Below are positions 1 to 11,460 of a stretch of 64,000 bases of DNA, piece by piece (the stretch's first letter is position 1; each line of letters begins with the position of its first letter). The translations under genes were made by a program, and so were the position numbers. Under the pieces are notes generated by a model. That model made no database searches. It saw only the letters and a list, made by a program, of their open reading frames with translations, and was not told where the DNA came from. Source of the stretch: Promerops cafer (lineage: Eukaryota; Chordata; Aves; Passeriformes; Nectariniidae). The stretch lies in the NCBI GenBank assembly GCA_013398275.1, contig VZSE01015288.1, positions 985,524 through 1,049,523 of the forward strand, read 5' to 3'.

Positions 1-607
1 TTACTCGAACTCATCACAGTTGGAAATAGATCTGTCCTTCAGGAAGCAAAGCTATCACAAAAGAGTTGGGGGCTTTTTTGCCTCTCTATCCTTGGCGGAC
101 TCTTACTGTTGGATGTTTTCAGGAACTCCAGAATAACCAACTTCTTTCATATGATGAAGCCTGGTACTAAGAGCTTCCTGCTCCCATGTTATTTTTTTTT
201 GGCAGACTGTAACCACTTGGTTTGAATTAACCCTGATGGCTTTGCTGAAATTGTTTTTAATTTTTTTTTCCCAGCAAAACAGTTGGACTGTTTCCAAAGC
301 AGAAACTGTTGTTTGTGATTTTATGCTTACAAGACCCTTGCACAAGCAACTCCAAACCTCATGCTCTGGAGCCATGACCTGGTATTTGATACGGCCTTTA
401 CATCTGAAGAGTAAAAACTCATGTAAAAATTTACCCTAAGTATGGGTAACTTGGGGTGTAGGAAAAAGAAACTGCAAAAGCAAAATTCTCCTTTAACAGT
501 TCACACAAGCTCCATAGAGGTTTCTAGCACAATTCCACATCCCCAAAACTCACCCACGTTTGGCATGTTCCTGCTTTTTCTGATTTTCTGTTGAAAAAAC
601 ACAAAGG

Positions 608-630
608 ACCCGGGCGGGGCGGGGGGTGGT
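608..630 (+). promoter_or_regulatory. Isolated GC box / G-rich tract
   Basis: CGGGCGGGGCGGGGGGTGG contains a consensus Sp1-type GGGCGGGGC and a run that could form a G-quadruplex. It is alone in CpG-poor sequence, with no associated gene, so function is doubtful. Confidence 0.25.
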
Positions 631-3600
631 CTGTATCCAACTGATAGCTAGGTAGGAAAGAAGGAAGGAGAGAGATTTTACTTACCAGAAGATAACACTG
701 CTACACGCTCACACACAGTGCACAAATGGACCAGACATGTATTCAATGCCTTTTACAAACACCCATACAGCCATTTCTGTAATTACAATATGAACAAATT
801 ACCAGTGTTTAATTCTCCCTGGTTCCATGATTATTTCCAGCAACACAGGAGTTAAACAAGCAGCAACTGAGCTGAAAACAGGGACCAGTTGTTTGGATGC
901 AAAACAACAAGTTACAGAGGGAGATGTGGCTACACAGAGCCATAGATCTGGACTTGGAAAGAGTGTCAGGGAGAAAACAAAAGAAATAACAATGAATTGT
1001 AGCACTTGGGCTTTTCAAACTTGGTACAATCATTAACTGATGAGATTAACTTGACAAAGTCCAGGCAACGGCAGTATAGGTAAAGAAATAAGCTCAGGGG
1101 AACACTGAGCCAGGAAAAGGAGAAAGGAATTTGCTTTGGAGAAACACCCTGTTGGCCACAAAGCATCGACCTGCTCTGGTGCACACCTTGAGACAGCTAC
1201 TTCTGGGAATCTGCTGAGAAGCTGAGCACAGCAGTGGGAAGTTACAGAGGCCGTAGGTCAGGCTCCTTTGCCAGCCACTGGAACAAGAAGGTTTCACATA
1301 CTGCTTTTAGGGTAAGCAAAAGGTCCTGAGCAAGGAGCCTGAAGAGCCTTTGAACTGCAGTACCAGTATAGATAAATGACCTATTTGGTCTGCTGTCCTG
1401 GGAACGGCTATCCTGAATGCATAACTCCGTGTTAAGGGAATTTGATAGCATTAATCCTGGATTAACTGCTATCTATTTTTTTCACCCACAGCTGCAGAAG
1501 GAAAGTTCTGACCTTGGTGTGCTGATGGAGTGGAAAACATCACCAGTGGGCTCCTGAAGAATGCTGGTGTCTCTTTCCACAGTAAACCTCTCTTACTCCC
1601 ACTCTTTCCCTGACCCAATGGTGACCTATCTATTGGATTAACAGTACTTCAGTGGAGTGTGGCTAATAGGTTTGCACACTACATTGTCAAGAGAGGCATG
1701 TGCAAGTTAGAAGATGAGAAGAACAGTATTGATGGGCTGATAATCTCCATAAAAACAGGAAGGAAGGATAGATTCATCCGTAAAAATACAATATGTTTGG
1801 AGCTGAACTCAGTAAAAAATTCTGTTTTGGTTTACTTTCCCATCTTCTACAGTTTCACAGACAAAAGTCTGCTTTTTTTGCAGAAACATCCGAAAAAAAT
1901 ATTTGTATTCAATGACCATTTGTCCATGACTATTGAAAGAAGGTGGAGTGATGAAGAACAATCTGGTAGGAACTATGGATTTATATGGAGCATAATAGAG
2001 AGAACTGCATAATAACTGATTGGTTGGCTCAATAACTGGCCAGAAAAAATAGAAAGGGGGAGGGGGGAATCTATTTCAGATTGGCCTAAAGTTATTTTCA
2101 CTTATTCCCACCAAAATGGAAGAAAAAAAATTTGAAAAAATTGAGAATTTCAGTCCAGAATAGAATCCTGGAGCTGACTTCCAAACTGCAGCTGCTGAGC
2201 AGAGCTGCAGCACTGCCAGTTCTTTGGCTTCTTGCCTAATAGTCACAAGAAAGAATTTATATCAAAACCCATTGCTAATACAAGTCATATTTTAAACATT
2301 TGATCAGCAATTAAGCTTTGACTTCTCAAGAACTGACAAGTAATTCACAGTCTGTCCCAACAAACTTGGTGTCACTGAAAACATTCTAGGCTAACGATAC
2401 CAATGTTACCAGCATCATTTCTGTCTTGCCAAGAGTTATATTAAAAAGAAACCCATACATAATTTGGAACAAGAAACATATGTAAGTGATTTAGACACAC
2501 ACAATTGTTTGGGGGAAGTTTGTTTTGGTTTTTTTTTTTTGTTTTTGTGATGTCTTTAATTACGAATCCACAGGAGATCAATGCAAGTACCAAAATCATC
2601 ATAATGAAATATTTAACCTCCTAGCCAGCTCAAGCAACAGTCATGACAACAAGATGCTGCCACATCCAATCCCTGTGAAGAAACCAAATGGTAAACAGAC
2701 ACTACATTTCTTGTCAGGCTGCAGCCTTCTCCTCTGAAACCAAATACCCATAGAGACAAGGCAGAATGAACTGGCTGTTATCATCATTTATATAAAATAA
2801 TTGAATATTAAAATGAGAGATGATTGTGCTTTATTATTTGCAGTCACTTGTCCTTCTACTGAGTTTTTTCACTTGAAGATCAAAACCTTATTAAAAGCAT
2901 TACTAAATGAGGTCTCAGAGCACTTCAACATGAAAGACATCTTAAAAGCTTTCACTTCTCAAGTCAGGAAGCTCAAAGCAGACAGACTAGCTCTAAACTT
3001 AATTTGTTTCAACTTATGTGGCACATGGGCTACTTCTAAGGGCTCCAAAAAAAGATCAGTAAATTGTGTGGTTTTGAACTATTTTGACCCAATTAATCTC
3101 TTCCAAGGTCTTAAAAATAACAACACAGCATGCAGTTTGGAGCTGGAAAATGAAAGCATCTGCCATTAACACTGACCCAATCTTCCTGGAGTTTTACTTG
3201 CCCCTCCCAAGTCCTGTCAAGAGCTGAGCCTGGGACAGGGGAATGCTGATATCCTGCATATTCCCTCCCACTCCTATTTCTTCATCCACTCATCTTCACC
3301 TGCCTTACTGTACTGTAAACAACTGACCAATCTGGTCTAGAAAAATTAGACTGGAGAACTGGAAATGGCCATGCAACAAAATGACAGTTTGCTTTTGTAC
3401 CTGCTGCTATAAAATCAAAAATACAAGTAGAGTCTTAAGGAAGTAAGTACTTTTAGTAATGTGAATTACTGAATAAAGCTGCATTTATACAAAATAATGC
3501 TTCTAATAACTTCTTAATATGAAAGATTTTCAACATTAATTCTGAAGTGTGACCTGCCTTTTAAAGGATGCTGTGCATCACATGAGCAGTGGATGGCACA

Positions 3601-6600
3601 CAAGCACACACACCTCTTTGTACCCATGTATGTCTTGAAGTATACACATGCTTTCATGAGTGAAAGGAAAGGAATGGTGGTGAGACAGGAGCAATCTGAT
3701 GACAGTGTGTGAATCAACACCACAGCAACAGAGTGACAGCTTCACACCTGCACACAGACAGCAGTCCAGTGGTACTACATTACCTGTCAGTCTGCAGTCA
3801 CAGCTTCGCTCTCACAAGGCAATACAGAGGAAAAATTGTGGTTTTACACATGCACCAAGAGGCATTTTTGCTTTGGCAACAACACCTGGGTTTAGTGCTC
3901 CTCATTATGTCAAGCCTGTGGGGCAACACTGCAGAGGAGCTGTGAGCCCAGGGTCAGCTCTAAGAGCCTAAGTCTTACTCACAAACCCCGACAAACAAAA
4001 TTAGAAAGAGCAATTAAATAGTGCAACAACTTTTCCACTCACACACAGGACATAAATCATGTCAAAAGATAAATCAGGGAAGGGCCAGGATATTCTGCTC
4101 GAAAGCATCTCTGAGACCGCTTGGCAAATGTGTGTTCTTGCTCTCTCTTCGGAGCAGAGAGCACATTCCTGGAAGCTTCGCAAGTTCAGGGTCCCTGGAC
4201 AGACACCACTACCACCACTGGTATTTGCAACACACACAGACTCCCAGGGCAGGTCACCCCCTGCCCAGTACCAAGGAGAATACGATGGCCTTTCTCAGCT
4301 GGGATGCACACAGCACTGGCTTGGTCCTGCCTAGCACTGCATGCCCTTGACCATCATTAACTTCAGAGAAAACTGGAGGCACACTGTTGGGCCATTTCAG
4401 TCTGAACATGTAGGTTTTTAGAAGCCTTTGTCCTCGTTGTAGGCCTGGCACCTTTAGGAGCCTCTTGTTTTGTGGGGCAGCACCTGGATGTCTTCTACTG
4501 TCTTTACCATCTCTCTACCTTTGGCTTTCCCCATCTTTTCAGCAAAGCCCCGTGCTAATCTTCCTTTGTTACAGTGTGACCAAAGGCTGGATCTTCTCCT
4601 CTTACCTTGGTCGTTGTGCAGCAGATTCTTCATAAGGAAAAGCAGACAAGTGAGTGGATGGCTGCAGGTGGGTGCTAAAAGGGCACCAGGCACCCTGTTG
4701 GCCTCCCATTCAATGCAATGTCTTCCTCCGTGTGTCATTGCTCGGATTTAATTTCCACCAGATGCTTCCCTCAGCTCCTCTCTTTCCCTCCACAGTGAGG
4801 ATGGAGACCTCCTGTAGGAACAGGAGGACTCTGCCTGGGGGTCCTGGGGAGGCAAAAGGAAACAAGAGACAGAAAATAATAAAAGGATATTCAGAAATCT
4901 GCTAACTGCCAAGAAAACAAACAACAAATGCATTGCCATGGCCTGAAGCCCATAAAACAGGGCTTTCAGTAACCAGAAGCACTAGGAATGTTCACAGGCT
5001 GCTTTTTACAAAAAACTTTTGTGAACATTGATACTTACCTCTATTTTGATATTTTTAGATCCTAATGTCTGAGCAGATTTGTTCACTCTGAATTCAGCTG
5101 TTGGCCAGTCAAGCAAAAGCAGGAGAGAAAACCATGCTCCTCTGAAAAAACAGGAACTACACTCCCAGTTTGTCCAATGCAACAGAGGCAGTGCAGAAGT
5201 ATAGTGCTAATACTCAGTACCAAATCAGTGCTCAAATGTCTTCATTTAAACTATTTTTAAATTATTATTTTTAAAAATGGGTGGAGAGTATGATTTTTTC
5301 ATTTCCAGTATTCACTTAAGTTCAGAGCAAAAACCTTCTCAGTAAAGGATAAGTTAAAGTTATTTCTTGTCTAACAGTCTCATCTAGAGTGAAAAATACC
5401 TTTCTCATGCACATCTCTATGTCTGTTCTCCACCTGGCACTACACAAGATTTAAAAACTCTGTCTAAGTTCATTGTGCATGTTGTATGACAGGTGTTTGC
5501 AGGGAAAGCCAAAATGACCTCATATGTGCCAGTCCTTCCAATAAGCACTTACACCACGTCAGCTTCAGGTGATGTTGAGTTTTACATTCTGCCAAGGCAC
5601 AGATGGACAGAGCACACCTGCAGTCTTTAATGGGTATGCTTCTTGAATATCTTTGGACAGCTTTGGTTCACTCGTGTCTGGTGCTTATGTCTAGGATAAC
5701 CTCAGGATCTTAAGCAAATGCCTATTAAACCATCTCTTCAGGTAGTAGTTGATGAGTGCTAATCTACATTAGATTGTGGGATATTATATTGCAAAGATTT
5801 ACATATTAACGCCAGGCTTGCGTTGTATTATATTGCAGTAGTCCTTAGAGTCATGCTGCTTGACCTACCTGAAATTGCCAAGGTGAAATTTAAATTGAGA
5901 CTCCTAATTAATTAATTTTCTACATTTTTACATTAGTGGCAAGTTTGAAAAGGTCAAGGCAAGGTAAGATTCTACAAAATAACTGTTTAAAATAGTCTTT
6001 GGGCTATTGTGTTTCATTTCTGTAAGATGACTAGGCCCAAAACTAGATTTTTACCTGGTCTTCACAGCAACATTTTTATCTGATCGTCTTCCATCAGTTG
6101 CTATGTGTTATGTACATGCACGCACATAGTTTCAACACAAAATCTTCCATCACTGGGAGACCATTTCTCTTTTATTGGTGTTCCAATCCAAATCAATGTC
6201 TCAGGAAGAGATTCAACTCACATTCTCTGTGTCCCCATTTCTGCTCCTGACAGAAGTTGTATAACACTAAGTCTTCAAATGCTCAGCATTTGCAGTGAGT
6301 GCATTTGAACGGATACTGTGATATACAGTTCCCTGCACAGCACATCACATTGATTTTGTCAGCAGTTACTTCTGAAGCCAGGAAAAGAGCTGACTGCAGC
6401 ATCTAAGCTCCATTTCCTAGAAACTTGATGTCCCTTTTCATTCTTGCATTTGAATGACTTCTGCCTCTGGAACAGCCTGGCACGTCTTTGGGCATCCCCA
6501 GATCAAGTCTTTCAGTTCTGTACTAAAATGAGGCAGCCTACTTTTCTCTTCAGGACTCACCACCACAGTGTGGGATAGAATTATTTTCTTTGATGATTTT

Positions 6601-7856
6601 CTTGTAGGAAATTCCCAGTCAGTAAGACATAAAGCAATAGAAACAAGCCAATGAAAGTATAACTACATTCATCTTTAGCTAAATAACCTCTAGACCCATA
6701 ACATGAGTCAATGATCTCCTGGTACAGCAAAAAGGAAGTCAATAAAAGAGGATCAATAACAGCATATAGGGAAGAGAATGGTGTTAGTCATCACTTTGAT
6801 TTTGAAATGTTCTTATACTTTTCTCTAAAGCTTCTAAGAAACACCTATTTTGCTGGTATTGAAGACCACGCAGAAGCCATCTGCATTATTAAAGACTTTA
6901 CAAAGAGAAGCCTGAAATAACTCTATTCTCATCACCTTTCATTCACCAGAAAACCATAGGACAGAAGCATTTGTGTGTTTCATCACATCCATCAGCTGTG
7001 TCAGGGGAAGCTTGCCCTTGCCTCTAGTCTATCAGTGTGTCCCATTTATCCCACATGGGGTCACTTGAGCTCATTTCTTGGTTTTCATCTCCTTTCCTTA
7101 CTTGATGAAACTAAAGCAAAGTGACAGGGACATAGATAGTAAGCAGCACGACTGAGCTGGACCTCCAAAGGACTCAGATATTCTGACAGTGCTCTTTTAA
7201 TTGAGTCAGCTTCTTTGAAGATGCAGCAACCTGAGAATAAGCCCTTGATTTCACCATGTGTGTTCTTGGACGTGGCACAGCCTTTGCTTCTATATAGCAC
7301 TAAGCAGGAACCCACACATAGTGATGCTGCAGGAAATTATATTTGTGGCTCACAGCTTTTGCACAGCATCCACAAGACTTCGCAGTTCGGTGGCCCCAGA
7401 TGGGCAAAGCACTTGGCTTGGAAAGGGGATCTGGTTTTTGGACCTGGGACAACACTATGGCAAGGACTTCTCCAAGTTGCCCAGAGGTCAGGTGCAATAC
7501 CAGGTGGCTAATGGGGAGTCTATGTCTCATTCTGAATTATTCTCCCACATCAGGACATGTAAGGTTCAGGGGTTGGATTTAAAATCCTTGCTACTTTTCA
7601 TACTTTCCATATAGAAAGCTTTCAGAAGAGTTTTTGGCCAAGTATAAAAAAAAAATATCCAGCCACCAATAATGGTACCAGCCACTTGAGGTAGGGAAGA
7701 AGCATCATCGCTGTGGTTACACAGCTCCCTAAATTCCTGCAGACTGTGGGTGGGAGGAACTGCACAGGTGTTTATTTGTCCCTAAGACTTAGCTCCTCAC
7801 CTGCAATTAGAAGCCATTTTTAGAAATTCCCTATACAACGGCAAATGAAGAACTCT

Positions 7857-7875
7857 AAAAAAAAAAAAAAAAAAA
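7857..7875 (+). repeat. Poly(A) run of about 19
   Basis: Uninterrupted A homopolymer. No retrotransposon body recognised beside it. Confidence 0.9.
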
Positions 7876-9600
7876 TCCCACTTACTTGTGCTGTTTAGAG
7901 CTTCTATAAGTCTGTTTGCCCCTTGGGTGAGTTTAGTTACCTTTGGAGATTTGATGAGGTAGGAAAATGGAGAAAAATAAGTGCCATTTCTCAAGTAGAT
8001 TCAAGCAAGTCCAAATACTTTGTTGCTGTAAGTTGGGGTAGAGCAATAGATTTCAGTGAGTAGCCAACAGGCATGGGGTAAAAGTTGCCACTGGTGTCCA
8101 GTCCAGAACACACCTGCCATTATCCCTGAGGCCTGCACTGAGCTGAAAACAGGGGAATGCAAGATAGGGAATGAGGGAGAAAAATATGACACACAATCCT
8201 TTGCATTATATCACACATGCTTGTGCTGACTTCAGGGTCACTTAATGAATCCTTGGCTGGCTCTGACCCCAGTAATAGCTCTCCTTCAGTATGAGGCACA
8301 GGCTCTTGCATATGTGTATAATGGTCCTAGGTTGAATAGGCCCCCAACAGACATTAAAAAGCACTCGATAATTAAAGTGCAAATGATGCTCCACATCCCT
8401 CCACTTCACAGTCCTACACTGCCCATCCTGCCAGCCATAAGCTTAGTCCCCAGCTCTTGCTTATGAGTCCCATATTTCTATTTTTCAGCGTACTGCTCAC
8501 ATTAATTTCACAACATCTCTGCATAGGTCTGAAAGCTGGCCTATGTTGAATCACATTAATAGGGCCAACAGCACATACAGCTCAGGTTTTTTTTTTTTTA
8601 AGCTCAGACATGTGTTTCTGTGTCAGTTTGCCCTCTTACCCTCTTCATTTCTTAATATGCTGCAATTAAATTAATGAGTGAGACTTCCAGATTCCCAGCT
8701 CTGCAATTTTAACTGCAGAACTTGGCTACACTGACTTCACCAGCTTGCTCTATTGCCTGGTCATGAAGGTCTGCTAATCTGCTCATGAATCCAATCTGAA
8801 ACCCTGATACCTTGCTCCTTACCACTTTCACTTATATGATCTATAAAATCACAAATGGAAATGAAAAAGAAAATAATAAAAAAAACCAAAACAGCTGTTT
8901 TGAGACCTTTGAAGTAGCCAAAATGTATCTTACAAGCAGCAAATGCTTTTTGCAGGAAAACCTAGAAACTTGAATGGACATTTGGCAGTCTTCTGTCAAC
9001 TAGACAGGCACTGGTGAAGCATGTACAAAGAATATCCATCTGAGCTTAATTTCATTTAATAGTAAACTTTGCTTTTACTAAGGAGGAAAAAGGGAACCTC
9101 AGAAAGAGTTAAGAATTTCCTCTTGTCTCATTACTGGTGACCTTCCATCAGTCACTGAAAATGAAACAGCTTGTAATGGGATCTTGTGGTTTCCATGGCT
9201 CTAGAAAAGCCATTTTTACGAGGTTGCTGCTTGATGACTCTGATGAGTCACATCTCATGAAAAAGAAAAGGCAGATTTGAGAGCAGCCAGTTCCAGCAGT
9301 CAGGGGGATATGAATGGTCCCCAGAGGCCTGTCTCAGGGAGGAGCAGTGTCAAAGGCTGGGAAACAGGTCCACCCTTGTCTCAGAGGGCCAGCCCAGCAC
9401 TGCTGGGGATGCTGCCAATACATGCTCGGTCAGTGTCGAGGAGCACAAGTGGAGCCATGCTCACAGAAATGTTGAGGAGGGACAGAGAGGTAGCTTCTCA
9501 GCACACCGTTGGATTTTTTGCAAGCAGCTGTATCAGACATCATAAAATGATGCTTTTCTCTCTCTTACTATGGTTTACTAAAGCACCCACAGCAAATATA

Positions 9601-9830
9601 GACTCATAGAATTATTTAAGGTAGAAAAGACATCTAAGATCAGCAAGTCCGACCATTAACCCGGCACAGTCAAGTCCACGTCTAAAGCATGTCCCTAAGC
9701 ACCACATCTACACTTCTTTTAAATACCTCCAGACATGGTGACTCAAGCACTTCCCTGGGCAGCCTGTTCCAATGCCTGACCCTTCACCAGCTTCATTGCC
9801 CAAACCTGGACACACTCAAGTGCCTCACAC
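9601..9830 (-). mobile_element. CR1 LINE fragment, reverse orientation, internally deleted
   Basis: Begins with CATAGAATTATTTAAGGTAG, the reverse complement of a CR1 3' end. It continues through the familiar segments reading CTTCCCTGGGCAGCCTGTTC on this strand. At about 9780 it jumps to CCTTCACCAGCTTCATTGCC, which in intact CR1 lies a few hundred bases further along, so an internal segment is missing. The match ends around 9830, just before an A-rich tail-like run. Confidence 0.85.
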
Positions 9831-10229
9831 CCAGAAAAAATAAAACACCCAGAAGAAAATAAAAAGGGTAAAAAACCAACTCCCCCCATTGCCACCACCA
9901 CCAAAATAATTTCAGAATCATCATGCTACCCTAAAGGTTTTGAATAAGCTACATACAAGCTATTTTGCATGTACTGCACACATTAACTGATGCAATAATG
10001 TTCACTTGCAGTTGCTCTCTGTTGAGTGTACTCACCTGTAATATCTATTAAAAAAGATGGAATTTCTTTTTAGGAGGAATTTAATATAGTAACACTCCAA
10101 TGATATATGTGAAAGAGGCCTTGAGCTATTTAATATTATGGAAAATTTTAAATACTTTTATAGAAATCAACCACTTCAATTCAAACAATTTCTGCTGATG
10201 ACTGGAGCAGAAATAATATTCCTCCAACT
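9831..10229. other. Spacer between two CR1 fragments
   Basis: Starts with an A-rich run, then AT-rich unique-looking sequence. I see nothing further. Confidence 0.5.
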
Positions 10230-10425
10230 TCAAGAATGGTAATAAGGAAAATCTGAGGATCTACAGACTGGTCGACTTCACCTTAGTCTCTAGGAAGCTG
10301 ATGGAGGCAACTGTCCTGAAAAGCATTTCCAAACACTTTAAGGATAAGAATGTGATTGGTAAAAGCCAGCATGGATTTACAAAGGAAAAAATCTTGTTCA
10401 ATCAACCTAATAGCTTTCCACAATG
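10230..10425 (+). mobile_element. Degenerate CR1-type LINE reverse-transcriptase fragment
   Basis: Conceptual translation gives a decayed but recognisable LINE reverse-transcriptase stretch, with blocks resembling 'RLVDFTLVSRKLMEA' and 'NVIGKSQHGFTKEK'. These correspond to the RPVSLTS...K.ME and SQHGF blocks of CR1 ORF2. Frame and residues are eroded, so this is an old non-functional copy. It lies 400 bp from the CR1 at 9601 but in the opposite orientation, so it is a separate insertion or a rearranged one. Confidence 0.75.
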
Positions 10426-10589
10426 TCGTATACTTCCTTTGTATGTCTGAATTCAGTTTGGCACTCCTTGCTCATGCATACAGGCTTCCTGCCATTTTTG
10501 CTTTGATTTCCTGAGCACTCATCACTCCTGGACTCCTTTTCTCTCTGCAGCCACATTCCATAGGATTCTTCCAAGCAGATCTCTGAAGG

Positions 10590-11460
10590 GATTGTTATGA
10601 ATTAGTGTTATGAGATCACTTAAAGAATCATTGGCAAAGGTATCAATAAAAACAGGTTTGATATAAAAGCAACAGCACAACAAATTTTGTTGGCAAGATT
10701 CACTCTGCTACTTATTAAATGGCTAAGGCACACTGAAGAAAAGCAACTAACTAAAATCCCGAGTCAATCAACCCAAACCAAAATAAACCAAAAACTGTGT
10801 GACTGTGTGTGCAAATGTGTGTGTGTGTGACAAAAGGATAGAAAGGATAAGGATAGAAAGGAATGTGGTCGAAAGGCCTGATATCACTTAACAGCATTTA
10901 AACTTAGCAGTACTCAACAACATTTAACTTAACTTTTAACTTAACACTTCAACAGTCGAATCATAGAGGATATACTGTATCACAACAGTTAATTATTTAC
11001 AGGCCTAACTTACTTATATATCTGAAGTACTTAAGAATCTAAGAGAGCATCCTTTCTCCCATATTAGATGTAGCATATGCACACTTGCATGCACACAGAC
11101 ATAAGGAACCTGTACAGGGTACCTGTAAAAAATTCTCCTCAGAGGTAGTGAAATACTTTGGAAGCCTTTGCATCTTCTCAATGGGCAAAGAGTCAAGGCT
11201 CAAAGAGTGGGCTCCAGGATCTGTCCTTGTTTGGCAATCCTCTGAGTTCAGCAAACCTGAGAGGTCCCACTCAGAGGGAGGTTGCTGGTCATGGCCCTTT
11301 GCTGTCCAGGAGAGCTCAAAGGGTCTCCTTTTGGACTGCTGTTAACAGGGCTGCAAGCGAGTGGGCTTTAGTCATAACTATGTTTCATCCTGGCTGCTCT
11401 TCAGGTCAGAAATTTTCTTTGAAAGTGTGAGAACAAGAATGTTATGCCATTCAGGCAAAA
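10590..11460. mobile_element. Possible old LTR or other interspersed repeat (unconfirmed)
   Basis: The stretch has repeat-like texture: a TG run (10816-10829), a GGATAGAAA-like reiteration (10836-10865), and a block reiterating ACTTAACA/CATTTAAC-like words (10886-10960). A more GC-rich half (11100-11400) follows. The wording resembles avian endogenous-retrovirus LTRs as I remember them, but I could not define TG...CA ends or a target-site duplication. No retroviral coding sequence is visible nearby. Treat it as a hypothesis. Confidence 0.25.
10816..10829 (+). repeat. Short TG microsatellite
   Basis: Seven TG units, within the repeat-like stretch at 10.6-11.0 kb. Confidence 0.85.

Larger units (their letters stand above)
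1..9600. other. Intergenic, no supported gene
   Basis: Mixed AT-rich DNA with low CpG. Open frames up to 122 codons (e.g. 2801-3169 +) have no recognisable domain and biased AT-rich composition, so I treat them as chance. Only a GC box (608-630) and homopolymer runs stand out. Confidence 0.6.

Noticed and set aside
1659..2012. 117-codon plus-strand open frame
   Set aside because: AT-rich composition, no recognisable domain, no supporting splice or promoter context.
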